NCBI GenBank assembly: GCA_910589655.1
Contig: CAJUTJ010000065.1
Location: forward strand, 51,036-115,035
Length of the DNA: 64,000 nucleotides
From: an uncultured Acetatifactor sp.
GTDB lineage: Bacteria > Bacillota > Clostridia > Lachnospirales > Lachnospiraceae
Direction of reading: 5' to 3'
A program made the translations under genes and the position numbers. This document shows positions 42,982 to 52,188 of the stretch, piece by piece. Below the pieces are notes generated by a model that had not been told where the DNA came from, ran no database searches, and saw nothing but the letters and a program-made list of their open reading frames with translations. How positions within the stretch are numbered: position 1 is the stretch's first letter; every line of letters begins with the position of its first letter.

Positions 42982-43878
42982 ATGACGTATATGCCAGAGT
43001 CTGCCGCCGCTGCGGCAGCCGGAGACGTAATTGAGGAAATGGAGGAGCTGATAAAGCCGGGAGTACTGAAAACCTTTTTGTCGGCTCTTCCCGAGAAGGC
43101 AATGAATCTTGGCATTAGAGTACTGCTTGCAGTTTTGGTTTTCCTCATCGGCGTACAGCTGATTAAGCTGATCCGCAGCATTATCAGGAAATCCATGAAA
43201 CGTGCCAATGTGGAAGTAGGTGCCGTACAGTTTGTAGATTCCTTTCTAAAGGCGGCAATGTATATTATCCTTGTGCTGACCATCGCCTCTTCCTTTGGTC
43301 TGGATGCGGCAAGCATTGTGGCCGTTCTGGGCTCCGCGGGTGTAGCAATCGGTCTGGCGGTTCAGGGAAGCCTTTCCAATCTGGCAGGCGGCGTGCTGCT
43401 TTTGATATTAAAACCTTTTAAGGTGGGAGATTACATTAAGGAAGATTCCTCCGGAAAAGAGGGAACCGTCACGGAAATTCAGATTTTTTATACAAAACTG
43501 CTGACCTTTGACAATCAGACCGTTATTCTGCCCAACGGCAGTTTGGCGAATAACAGTCTGATCAACGTGTCTGCGGAACCCCACCGCAGAATGGATATTA
43601 AGATAGGAATTTCGTATAAGGCGGATTTAAAGAAAGCGAAGGACGTACTGCTCCAAGTATTGGAGACAGATGAGAAGACAAGCAAAGATAAGGACAGACT
43701 GGTGTTCGTGGATGAGCTGGCGGAATCCGCCGTTATCCTCGGAGTCCGCTGCTGGTTTGCGCAGGAGGATTTCTGGAGCGGAAAATGGCGTATTACGGAG
43801 AACTGCAAACTTGCTTTAGATGAGGCGGGCATTGAAATCCCCTATAATCAATTGGATGTACATGTAAAGAACGTTTGA
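42982..43878 (+). CDS. small-conductance mechanosensitive channel (MscS family)
   Basis: A 298-residue channel that opens under membrane tension to release osmolytes. Three membrane segments are visible: LGIRVLLAVLVFLIGVQLI, AAMYIILVLTIASSFG and the pore helix GSAGVAIGLAVQGSLSNLAGGVLLLILKPF with the Gly/Ala pattern of MscS TM3. The beta domain follows (GDYIKEDSSGKEGTVTEIQ, VILPNGSLANNSLINVS). ATG 42982 is preferred for its GGAG 6 bases upstream; ATG 42970 in frame is possible. Confidence 0.94.
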   Translation: MTYMPESAAAAAAGDVIEEMEELIKPGVLKTFLSALPEKAMNLGIRVLLAVLVFLIGVQLIKLIRSIIRKSMKRANVEVGAVQFVDSFLKAAMYIILVLTIASSFGLDAASIVAVLGSAGVAIGLAVQGSLSNLAGGVLLLILKPFKVGDYIKEDSSGKEGTVTEIQIFYTKLLTFDNQTVILPNGSLANNSLINVSAEPHRRMDIKIGISYKADLKKAKDVLLQVLETDEKTSKDKDRLVFVDELAESAVILGVRCWFAQEDFWSGKWRITENCKLALDEAGIEIPYNQLDVHVKNV

Positions 43879-43967
43879 TGAGGACGGGATACCGGAATTG
43901 TGTTTTAAATATTTTAATATACACGATGGAGTGGAAATACAAGAGAAGACAGCAAGGAATTAAAATA

Positions 43968-44648
43968 ATGTTCGCAACACGTAGTTTTATCAATGAATTG
44001 CAAAGAAGATATCCGGCGCCCCAAGGTTCTAAAACACAGTTTGATTTAAAAGATATCCGGGAGTTCGAGAGTAAAATCGGGACGGAAATGCCTTCGGATT
44101 TCTATGATTTTTTACGGGTTTACGGTTACGGAAGCTTTAACGATTACTTTTATGTATGGAATCCTTTTATCGAGAACGGCGCAAACGTGTTTCTTGCCCA
44201 GTGCAACCAAGCCAAGGAAAATTATGAATATCTCGAAAACAAACAGAATTTGTCAAAGTGCATTGATTGTAAGTTTTCCGGCAATGAGCTGATTGTGTTG
44301 AGAGGAAATCAGAGGTATGTGGAATTTCTCGGAGTCGAACACATTGATGAATATACCCGTTCAAAAATTGTGGCCTTGGGAGATCATTGGCCTTATAGGA
44401 TCTTTCCAAAAACCGAGGGAATCATTTATTTCGGAAAAACGAATGATGATGATTTCTTTGTCCGTATTCAAGGCAGGAAAACAAGCGTTATTATGTATGG
44501 CGATAGATATTATGAATTTGACATGGGAATTACGGAATTCATTTTTGGATATCTTACGAAGACAATCAAATTACCCAGAGTCATTGAAAACATGGAATGG
44601 AATTTTATCAGCTATGAAAAAAATAAAAATAATGAAAATAATAGTTGA
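43968..44648 (+). CDS. SMI1/KNR4 (SUKH) domain protein
   Basis: A 226-residue protein with SUKH features: FDLKDIREFESKIGTEMPSDFYDFLRVYGYG (helix, then the PxxY/FxxFL-G core) and later VALGDHWPYRIFPKTEG. The SUKH superfamily contains many immunity proteins for contact-dependent or polymorphic toxins, but also housekeeping members. No toxin gene is adjacent, so it may be an orphan immunity gene. The ATG at 43968 has CAAGGAATTAAAATA upstream. It lies 89 bp after mscS and directly before tRNA-Thr. Confidence 0.8.
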   Translation: MFATRSFINELQRRYPAPQGSKTQFDLKDIREFESKIGTEMPSDFYDFLRVYGYGSFNDYFYVWNPFIENGANVFLAQCNQAKENYEYLENKQNLSKCIDCKFSGNELIVLRGNQRYVEFLGVEHIDEYTRSKIVALGDHWPYRIFPKTEGIIYFGKTNDDDFFVRIQGRKTSVIMYGDRYYEFDMGITEFIFGYLTKTIKLPRVIENMEWNFISYEKNKNNENNS

Positions 44649-44684
44649 AATATTTCATTAAAACCTATATAATGTTCTAGTAGC

Positions 44685-44757
44685 GCTGAAATAGCTCAGT
44701 TGGTAGAGCACTTCACTCGTAATGAAGGGGTCGTGGGTTCGAGTCCCATTTTCAGCT
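44685..44757 (+). tRNA. tRNA-Thr (anticodon CGU)
   Basis: A full cloverleaf: acceptor GCTGAAA with TTTCAGC, D-stem GCTC/GAGC, anticodon stem CTTCA/TGAAG with loop CTCGTAA (anticodon CGT at 44718-44720), T-arm GTGGG-TTCGAGT-CCCAT and discriminator T. The 3' CCA is not encoded. A T-run follows immediately. Confidence 0.95.
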
Positions 44758-45004
44758 TTTTTTTATTGGTTAAAAGTCTTTAAATGTTAGCATTTTCGGA
44801 CTTTTTGTTTCTTACAGTATTTAAAAGGTAATCAAAAAGGTAATAGAGTAATAGAACAGCCAGTGTGACCAGATCGGACACAGCATAACGAAATTAGCAA
44901 GTGAAAAAGAATTGGATAATGAGTATCTATTGTATAATGGGTTTGTTTATACAAGCCTTACAAATACTTAAAAGTCTTTCCATAGACAAAGGAGGAGCGC
45001 ATAT

Positions 45005-45811
45005 ATGATAGATATCAATAATATGTCCAGCAAAACTGCGGTACAGGAGCAGTATAAAAACACAGATAATCTGAAGCTGCGAAAAAGTTTACATGAAAAA
45101 TATAGTGTCAATAAGACCGGGTTCCAAAAGTGGATGTTTGAGCAATATCCCTTTCGTGAAAAAATGAAGGTCTTGGAATTAGGGAGCGGAAGAGGTGAAT
45201 TATGGAATTACTATTTTGAAAATAGTATACTCCGGAGCTATGAAATGAATATAACATTATCTGATTTTTCGGATGGGATGGTAGAATACTTACGGAAGCA
45301 TTATCTGGGGATGGGCATCTCCGTCAGAAAGATTGATATCTTAGATATTCCCTTTGAGAAAGATACTTTTGATCTTATAATAGCCAATTCTATGTTATAC
45401 CATGTAAAGGATATTGATTCAGCGCTTTCCGAAGTGAAGCGTGTCTTGAAAAAAAGCGGCTTATTTTATTGCGCTACATTTGGAATGAACGGAATGACAC
45501 AGTATCTTTATCATGCGTTAGATGAGCTTGGCATTCCATATAACCATGAATCCAACATATCTTTTACATTGCAGAACGGAATGCAGCTGCTGAAAAAGCA
45601 GTTTGATAAAGTGGAACGATTTGATTATGAGGATGCATTGGCGATCAATAATATTAAGGACTATTTGGAGTATATTTATTCGATGGCTTCCCTGCAAGGG
45701 CTTGACCCTCAAAAATATGATATTTTATTTCATTACTTTGACTCCCGAAAAGTAAACGGATATCTGCATGTACCCAAAGAATATGGAATGTTTGTGTCCG
45801 GCAACGCGTAA
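45005..45811 (+). CDS. class I SAM-dependent methyltransferase
   Basis: A 268-residue methyltransferase. Motif I is VLELGSGRGEL (residues ~56-66), motif II/acidic TLSDFSDGMVEYL, motif III VRKIDILDIPFEKDTFDLIIANSMLYH and post-III VKRVLKKSGLFYCATFG. The substrate is unknown; the type is common among small-molecule and tRNA methylases. The ATG at 45005 is preceded by AAAGGAGGAGCG. A strong terminator follows. Confidence 0.87.
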   Translation: MIDINNMSSKTAVQEQYKNTDNLKLRKSLHEKYSVNKTGFQKWMFEQYPFREKMKVLELGSGRGELWNYYFENSILRSYEMNITLSDFSDGMVEYLRKHYLGMGISVRKIDILDIPFEKDTFDLIIANSMLYHVKDIDSALSEVKRVLKKSGLFYCATFGMNGMTQYLYHALDELGIPYNHESNISFTLQNGMQLLKKQFDKVERFDYEDALAINNIKDYLEYIYSMASLQGLDPQKYDILFHYFDSRKVNGYLHVPKEYGMFVSGNA

Positions 45812-45831
45812 AACAAATCCGTGTCATATGT

Positions 45832-45865
45832 AAGGCCCGAAAGCAATTGCTTTTCGGCCTTTTTC
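45832..45865. terminator. bidirectional terminator
   Basis: AAGGCCCGAAAGCAA pairs with TTGCTTTTCGGCCTT (one bulge) and ends in a U-run. It serves the methyltransferase gene and probably the convergent ABC genes. Confidence 0.85.
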
Positions 45866-45880
45866 GTATGGTTTTACAGG

Positions 45881-46711
45881 TTACATTTTAAATTTTTTGC
45901 GGATGTGGTGCTCAATCATTTGAATGGATTTATAAAATCCCAAAGCAATGATGCATAAGATAATAATGCTTGTTATTACCATATCCAGCTGGAATACCTG
46001 AGAACCGTAGATGATCAGGTAGCCGAGTCCCCGTCTTGCCGCCAGAAATTCTCCTATGATGACACCTACCAGAGCCAGCCCGATATTGACCTTTGCGGTG
46101 CTCAGCAAAATGGGAATAGAGCCGGGGAGAACCACTTTAGTAAAAGCATTCCTTTTGCTCCCGCCCAATGTGTATATCAGAGTGACTTTTTCCGGATCCA
46201 CCTGCTGAAAGCCCGTATAGAAGCTGATAATGGAGCCGAAGACGGCAACGGAAATGCCGGCAACGATAATGGTGGTGGTTCCCGTGCCCAGCCAGACGAT
46301 GAAAAGCGGCGCCAATGCCGATTTGGGAAGGCTGTTTAATACCACCAGATACGGTTCCAAAACTTCGGACATCTTATGAGAGTACCACAGCATGGTAGCG
46401 GCCAGCAGGCTGAAAAGCAATACTAATAAAAAACTCACAATGGTTTCAAATAATGTGACGCCGATATGGGACAACAGCGAGTTTGTCTTTAGCTGTTCCA
46501 GAAAGCAAAGGGCTACCCGGCTGGGGCTGGCAAAGAAAAAGCTGTCTATCCATCCCAAATAGGCGCTGGCTTCCCATAGAATCAGGAAGAACAAAAAAAT
46601 CATAATCCGCATGGTGGAAACCTGATGGTGGTGCCGCCTGTGGTTTTTGACAAATTCCTCCTGTTTTGTCAATTCATGCTTCGTGCTGCTTTTTTTTGTT
46701 TTAGCCGTCAT
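45881..46711 (-). CDS. ABC transporter permease, SsuC/TauC/ThiX-like
   Basis: A 276-residue inner-membrane permease with about six helices (MIFLFFLILWEASAYLGW, ETIVSFLLVLLFSLLAATML, ...). The coupling-helix EAA loop is seen as YTLGGSKRNAFTKVVLPGSIPILL. This type imports nitrate, sulfonate, taurine or pyrimidine thiamine precursors; the substrate cannot be told because no binding-protein gene is in the window. The N-terminal ~30 residues are Lys/His rich (KNHRRHHHQ). Its start overlaps the ATPase gene by 11 bases. Confidence 0.9.
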   Translation of the reverse strand: MTAKTKKSSTKHELTKQEEFVKNHRRHHHQVSTMRIMIFLFFLILWEASAYLGWIDSFFFASPSRVALCFLEQLKTNSLLSHIGVTLFETIVSFLLVLLFSLLAATMLWYSHKMSEVLEPYLVVLNSLPKSALAPLFIVWLGTGTTTIIVAGISVAVFGSIISFYTGFQQVDPEKVTLIYTLGGSKRNAFTKVVLPGSIPILLSTAKVNIGLALVGVIIGEFLAARRGLGYLIIYGSQVFQLDMVITSIIILCIIALGFYKSIQMIEHHIRKKFKM

Positions 46712-47468
46712 TGTTCAAATCCTCCCACAGTTGATTGAAATATTGCTGGAATTCCGGTGCATTTCTGGACGCAAGAGGAGAGTCGTCCTTCAATGTGAGT
46801 CGGATGGGCATTTCTGCTTTTACCGTGGCGGGACGGTTGGACAATATAATGACCCTGTCGGCAAGGCTGATGGCTTCCGAGAGATCATGAGTAATGATGA
46901 TCATGGTTTTTCCGGCGGCGCGGATCAGACGGCAGATATCTGCGGAGACAAACAGCCGGGTCTGGTAATCCAAAGCGCTGAAAGGCTCATCCAGCAGGAG
47001 GAGTTGGGGATCCAAAGCCAGTGTGCGGATCAGGGCGGCACGCTGTTTCATGCCTCCGGACAGCTCGCTGGGGCGTTTATCTTTAAACTTTTCCAAGCCG
47101 TAATCCACAAGAAGGCGTTCCACCGCTTCCAGTCTGTCGGGAGTCATCATATGATTGATTTCCAGACCAAGGATAACATTTTTGTAGACAGTCCGCCATT
47201 CGAAGAGATGATCTCTCTGGAGCATATACCCTATTCGGGGGTAATTCAGGGAGCCGTCGGGATTGTTCACTACAATGGTGCCTTGTTCAGGGGAGAGCAG
47301 TCCCGCAATAATGGACAGAAGAGTGGACTTGCCGCATCCGCTGGGTCCCACAATAGCAATAAACTCCCCCTCCCTGACACCGAAGGAAATATTTGTCAGT
47401 GCCTGAGTTTCTCCGTGAAGGCTGTGATAGGAATAACCGATATTTTTCAATTCCAGAATTGTCTGCAA
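46701..47468 (-). CDS. ABC transporter ATP-binding protein, SsuB/TauB-like
   Basis: A 255-residue ATPase. Walker A GPSGCGKSTLL, Q-loop YMLQRDHLFEW, signature LSGGMKQRAALIR, Walker B LLLLDEPFSALD and switch His ITHDLSEA are all in place. It partners the permease at 45881. The start appears to be a TTG at 47468 with GGAAG upstream; no ATG matches the family N-terminus (ILELKNIGYSY). It lies divergent from argH with about 200 bases between. Confidence 0.93.
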   Translation of the reverse strand: MQTILELKNIGYSYHSLHGETQALTNISFGVREGEFIAIVGPSGCGKSTLLSIIAGLLSPEQGTIVVNNPDGSLNYPRIGYMLQRDHLFEWRTVYKNVILGLEINHMMTPDRLEAVERLLVDYGLEKFKDKRPSELSGGMKQRAALIRTLALDPQLLLLDEPFSALDYQTRLFVSADICRLIRAAGKTMIIITHDLSEAISLADRVIILSNRPATVKAEMPIRLTLKDDSPLASRNAPEFQQYFNQLWEDLNNDG

Positions 47469-47667
47469 AAAATACCACTTCCTTTTCCTTATATCATTTA
47501 TTTTATCATATGCGCCGGAAGATGTATGGTGAGGGCTGATTGGCGGCGGCAGAGGAAATTTTGCCGTATTGCATTACTTTTCCATTTATGGTATTATCAG
47601 ATATAAATTATTTAATTTAAGAAGTCTGATTCGCCCAAATTCAGGCGCATCAAAAATGGAGGTTGCA

Positions 47668-49074
47668 ATGGCACAGCTTTGGGGAGGGCGCTTTACAAAA
47701 GAGACAGATAAAATGGTTTATGATTTTAATGCGTCCATTCGTTTTGATAAAAGGTTTTTCCGGCAGGATATTGACGGGAGTATCGCCCATGTGGCCATGC
47801 TGGCAAAGCAGGCTGTTCTGACCATGGAGGAGCGGGATGAAATCATAGCCGGCCTTCAGGGAATCCGCGGGGACGTGGATGGGGGGAGGCTTGCAATTGA
47901 CGAGAGCTGCGAAGATATACATAGCTTTGTGGAAGCCGAACTTATTCGGCGTATCGGAGACGCGGGGAAGAAGCTGCACACCGGCAGGAGCCGCAATGAT
48001 CAGGTGGCGCTGGACATGAGGCTCTATACAAGGCTTCAAGTCATAGAGACGGACGGATTATTAAGACAGCTTCTGGAAACGATTCTTGCCGTAATGGAGG
48101 AGAATACAGAGACTTATATGCCCGGTTTTACCCATTTGCAAAAGGCTCAGCCCACTACGCTGGCTCATCATTTCGGGGCATATTTCGAGATGTTTAAAAG
48201 GGACAGACAGAGGATGACGGATATCTACAAGCGCATGAACTACTGTCCTCTGGGGGCGGGAGCGCTGGCCGGAACCACCTATCCGCTGGACAGGGCATAT
48301 TCGGCCGAACTGATGGGATTTTACGGGCCTACCCTGAACAGTATGGACTCCGTTTCGGACAGGGACTATCTGATTGAGTTTTTGTCGGCGCTGGCTACGA
48401 TTATGATGCATTTGAGCCGTTTCAGCGAAGAAATTATTATCTGGAACTCCAACGAGTATCAGTTTGTGGAGATTGACGACGCTTATTCCACCGGAAGCAG
48501 CATCATGCCCCAGAAAAAGAATCCCGATATTGCGGAATTGGTGCGGGGCAAGACGGGCAGGGTATATGGCGCTCTGATGGCACTGCTGACGACTATGAAG
48601 GGGATTCCCCTTGCCTATAACAAGGACATGCAGGAAGATAAAGAGATGGCATTTGACGCCATGGATACGGTAAAGGACTGCCTTACGCTGTTTACAGGGA
48701 TGCTCCATACCATGAAGTTTAAAAAGGACCGCATGGCGGCAAGCGCCGTGAACGGTTTCACCAATGCCACCGATGCGGCGGATTATCTGGTAAATAAGGG
48801 AGTGCCCTTCCGGGATGCCCACGGCATAATCGGACGGCTGGTATTGTATTGTATTGAAAAGGATACTTCCATAGATGCTCTGTCATTGACGGAATTTCAG
48901 GCTGTCAGCGATAAATTCGAGGAAGATATTTATACGGCGGTTTCTTTGAAGACATGTGTGGAGAAGCGGCTGACTGTGGGGGCTCCGGGGCCGGAGGCCA
49001 TGAGACGGGTGATTGCCGTCCATAGGGAATATTTAAAGGAAGATTCCCTGTATGACGCAATGCCGAAAGGATAG
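47668..49074 (+). CDS. argH: argininosuccinate lyase
   Basis: A 468-residue enzyme for the last step of arginine synthesis (argininosuccinate to arginine and fumarate). It starts MAQLWGGRFTKETDK, has LHTGRSRNDQVALDMRLY, TPGFTHLQ-like MPGFTHLQKAQP and the superfamily signature TGSSIMPQKKNPD. The ATG at 47668 is set by GGAGG 6 bases before it. argG is not adjacent. Confidence 0.96.
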   Translation: MAQLWGGRFTKETDKMVYDFNASIRFDKRFFRQDIDGSIAHVAMLAKQAVLTMEERDEIIAGLQGIRGDVDGGRLAIDESCEDIHSFVEAELIRRIGDAGKKLHTGRSRNDQVALDMRLYTRLQVIETDGLLRQLLETILAVMEENTETYMPGFTHLQKAQPTTLAHHFGAYFEMFKRDRQRMTDIYKRMNYCPLGAGALAGTTYPLDRAYSAELMGFYGPTLNSMDSVSDRDYLIEFLSALATIMMHLSRFSEEIIIWNSNEYQFVEIDDAYSTGSSIMPQKKNPDIAELVRGKTGRVYGALMALLTTMKGIPLAYNKDMQEDKEMAFDAMDTVKDCLTLFTGMLHTMKFKKDRMAASAVNGFTNATDAADYLVNKGVPFRDAHGIIGRLVLYCIEKDTSIDALSLTEFQAVSDKFEEDIYTAVSLKTCVEKRLTVGAPGPEAMRRVIAVHREYLKEDSLYDAMPKG

Positions 49075-49199
49075 GCTGTGTGCATTTGCTAAACGCCTAA
49101 ACTTTTATGTATGGTGGGACGGCTGATTGTATGGTAGTTAAATTAAGGAATGAAATTCAGTAATAGATGCGTAGGACGCTTTAAGAACGGAGGCAGAAG

Positions 49200-50288
49200 A
49201 TGAGTGAAAAGTTAAAAGTCGGTATTTTAGGCGGAACAGGTATGGTGGGACAGAGATTTATTTCTCTGCTGGAAAACCATCCGTGGTTTGAGGTTACCAC
49301 TATTGCGGCCAGCCCCCGCTCGGCGGGAAAGACCTATGAGGAAGCCGTAGGGGACAGATGGAAGATGGATACGCCCATGCCGGAGGCCGTGAAGAAGCTG
49401 GTGGTCATGAACGTAAACGAAGTGGAAAAGGTTGCCGCAGAGGTGGATTTCGTATTCAGTGCGGTGGACATGACCAAAGAGGAAATCAAGAAGATTGAGG
49501 AGGACTATGCGAAGACGGAGACGCCCGTAGTGTCTAACAACAGCGCTCACAGATGGACTCCTGACGTACCTATGGTTGTGCCGGAGATTAATCCCGAACA
49601 TATGAAAGTCATTGATTTCCAGAAGAAACGTCTGGGAACCACGAGAGGTTTTGTTGCCGTAAAGCCCAATTGCTCGATTCAAAGTTATGCTCCCGTGCTC
49701 ACCGCATGGAAGGAGTTCGAACCGTATGAGGTGGTGGCAACCACATATCAGGCTATTTCCGGTGCGGGCAAGACTTTTAAAGACTGGCCGGAGATGGAAG
49801 GGAATATTATTCCCTATATCGGCGGGGAGGAAGAGAAGAGCGAGAAGGAGCCTCTCCGAATCTGGGGCAGAATCGAGGACGGTGTCATTGTTCCTGCCGA
49901 AAGTCCTGTGATTACCTGTCAGTGTATCCGTGTTCCGGTATTGAACGGCCACACTGCCGCCGTTTTCGTTAAATTTAAGAAGAAACCTACCAAAGAACAA
50001 CTGATTGAAAAATTAAATAATTTCACCGGAGAACCTCAGAGGCTTGGGCTTCCCAGTGCGCCCAAGCAGTTTATCCGGTATCTGGAGGAGGATAACAGAC
50101 CTCAGGTGGCGTTGGATGTGGATTATGAAAAAGGTATGGGAATCAGCGTAGGACGTCTGCGTGAGGATACCCTGTATGATTATAAATTTGTAGGACTTTC
50201 CCACAATACCGTGCGCGGAGCCGCAGGAGGTGCGGTTCTCTGTGCGGAATTGTTAAAAGCTCAGGGATACATTACAAACAAGGAATAG
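49200..50288 (+). CDS. asd: aspartate-semialdehyde dehydrogenase
   Basis: A 362-residue NADPH-dependent enzyme making aspartate semialdehyde for lysine, threonine and methionine. The nucleotide motif is GILGGTGMVGQRF. The nucleophile is Cys158 in VKPNCSIQS. The segments NNSAHRW and ISGAGKTF are present. Length and the NCSIQ context fit the archaeal/fungal-type Asd that is common in Clostridia rather than the E. coli type. ACGGAGGCAGAAG precedes the ATG. Confidence 0.95.
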   Translation: MSEKLKVGILGGTGMVGQRFISLLENHPWFEVTTIAASPRSAGKTYEEAVGDRWKMDTPMPEAVKKLVVMNVNEVEKVAAEVDFVFSAVDMTKEEIKKIEEDYAKTETPVVSNNSAHRWTPDVPMVVPEINPEHMKVIDFQKKRLGTTRGFVAVKPNCSIQSYAPVLTAWKEFEPYEVVATTYQAISGAGKTFKDWPEMEGNIIPYIGGEEEKSEKEPLRIWGRIEDGVIVPAESPVITCQCIRVPVLNGHTAAVFVKFKKKPTKEQLIEKLNNFTGEPQRLGLPSAPKQFIRYLEEDNRPQVALDVDYEKGMGISVGRLREDTLYDYKFVGLSHNTVRGAAGGAVLCAELLKAQGYITNKE

Positions 50289-50314
50289 TTTACAAAAGCA
50301 TTGGGAGATAGATA

Positions 50315-52039
50315 ATGAGTGAATTGCACTATCAATTGGATTTGTTGAAGGCAATGAATCAAAAGCTTACGGAGAAGGAGAGAATGTACCACACGGTTTT
50401 CGAATCGGCAGTGGGAGCTTTTCTCTACTATTCCTTTGAACGGAATCAAGTATCTACTTTAGGGCAGTGGAAAGAATTTTTTAATTTCGAAATCAGTGAA
50501 CCAAAGCAGATTTCAAAGCTGCTTGATGCGGTTGACGAATCTTTTGCCGTGACGCTTCGGGATGTGCTTTATCTTGAAAAGACAGGTCAGGAGGCTGCCA
50601 CGGCAGAATGTATGCTGAAAAACACCAAGATCTGGCTGCTTTTCCATTCTAAAATCTATTACGGAACCAACGGACAGCCTGTGGATAAGGTGATATACAT
50701 AAGCAATATTACGAAAATCCGAAGCCAGAATGAAGAATTGACTTACATGGCGTACTATGACAGTATGACCGGGCTTTTCAGCCGGAATTACTTTGTCCGC
50801 CTGTTGAGTGAGTATGTCCGCAAAGCGTCGGAAATGAATGATGTTATCAGTGTGATGATGATTGATTTGGACGATTTCCATAAGATAAACGACGGTCAGG
50901 GCATGGTGGTAGGAGACGAACTGATTCAGCAGTTCGGGAGTTATCTGAAGGAACTATGTGAAATAAAGGATGTAACGGGATGCCATCTGCACACGGATGT
51001 TTATTTGATTGCTATTTATGCGCCCTCGGGAGAGCGCACTATGGAGGCTCTGTATAAAGAGATCCAGCAGAGGGTTCGTGAGCCTTTTAAATTGAGTAAC
51101 GGTCAGGAGCTTCAGGTCACGTTCAGCGCAGGTGTGGCGGAATATCCGGAAGCATCACAATCGGCAATAGAGCTGATCAATTGTGCGGAGATCATGGTTT
51201 TTAAAAGTAAGGCAATGGGAAAGAACATTATCCAGTACTTTAATACACCGGTTCTGGAGGAGTTCCTGCGCACGGCAGAATTAGAATCTAAGCTGAAAGA
51301 AGCGGTGTTTAACCACAGTTTTCAGATGTATTACCAGCCCCAATATTTTGCGGACAGCAAGAAACTGCGGGGAATGGAGGCTCTGATTCGCTGGAAGGAC
51401 GGGGATGACCATATGATCAGTCCGGCAGTTTTTATTCCCATTGCAGAGAAAAACGGCGCCATTATTCCCATCGGTCAATGGGTGGTGGAACAGAGCATTA
51501 TGCAGTATGCCCTGTGGCGTCAGCGTTACGGATATCCTTTCATTATGTCCATCAACATTTCGGCTTTGCAATACAGCCGGGAAGACTTTGTGGATTCCGT
51601 GATAAAAGTGATCCGGAAATATGGAGTGACACCCTCGGAAATCGAATTAGAGATCACGGAGACAATTTTGATTGAAGACTTTCAGGCGGTTTACGATAAG
51701 CTGAAGCTCCTTAGGGATTATGGGATTCGAATTTCATTGGATGATTTCGGGACGGGATTTTCTTCTTTATCTTATCTAAAAAAGCTTCCCATTGATACCT
51801 TGAAAATCGATAAGTCCTTTATAGATACCGTGCTGGGGGATTCTGCTACGAAGGTCATTACGGAAGCTATCATAAATATGGTGAAGGCCTTGGGATTTGA
51901 ATCCGTTGCAGAGGGCGTGGAGGATGAGAAGCAGTATGAATATCTGCTTTCCATCGGCTGCGATGTGATACAGGGATATTTGTTTGGAAAGCCTTATTCT
52001 GCCGAAGACGTGGAGAAGGTGCTGTCTTCCATACTGTAA
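50315..52039 (+). CDS. degenerate GGDEF plus EAL domain protein, probable c-di-GMP phosphodiesterase
   Basis: A 574-residue cytoplasmic protein: a PAS-like N-terminal part (~1-140), a GGDEF-fold domain (~145-310) and an EAL domain (~325-574). In the GGDEF fold the metal/nucleotide segment DLDDFHKINDGQG is kept, but the active loop reads HTDVY instead of GGDEF, so cyclase activity is not expected. The EAL domain has MEALIRW, the SINIS Asn, EITE, LDDFGTGFSSL, LKIDKSF and ESVAEGVE, all needed for hydrolysis of c-di-GMP. GGGAGATAGATA precedes the ATG. It lies 26 bp after asd. Confidence 0.9.
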   Translation: MSELHYQLDLLKAMNQKLTEKERMYHTVFESAVGAFLYYSFERNQVSTLGQWKEFFNFEISEPKQISKLLDAVDESFAVTLRDVLYLEKTGQEAATAECMLKNTKIWLLFHSKIYYGTNGQPVDKVIYISNITKIRSQNEELTYMAYYDSMTGLFSRNYFVRLLSEYVRKASEMNDVISVMMIDLDDFHKINDGQGMVVGDELIQQFGSYLKELCEIKDVTGCHLHTDVYLIAIYAPSGERTMEALYKEIQQRVREPFKLSNGQELQVTFSAGVAEYPEASQSAIELINCAEIMVFKSKAMGKNIIQYFNTPVLEEFLRTAELESKLKEAVFNHSFQMYYQPQYFADSKKLRGMEALIRWKDGDDHMISPAVFIPIAEKNGAIIPIGQWVVEQSIMQYALWRQRYGYPFIMSINISALQYSREDFVDSVIKVIRKYGVTPSEIELEITETILIEDFQAVYDKLKLLRDYGIRISLDDFGTGFSSLSYLKKLPIDTLKIDKSFIDTVLGDSATKVITEAIINMVKALGFESVAEGVEDEKQYEYLLSIGCDVIQGYLFGKPYSAEDVEKVLSSIL

Positions 52040-52094
52040 CAGAGAGAAGCACATAGAATTTCTCGGAAGCTTTTTTATGTTCATATGCGGACTG

Positions 52095-52126
52095 ACTCGT
52101 ATGCGTGCACAGGGCATACGAGTTTT
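52095..52126 (+). terminator. intrinsic terminator before topB
   Basis: ACTCGTATGC pairs with GCATACGAGT around a 9-base loop, then TTTTG. Confidence 0.75.
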
Positions 52127-52188
52127 GTATGTAATGCGTCAGGCGGAGCAAATTTTCCGTTTATTGACCGGATGAAGGATGGTAGTTA

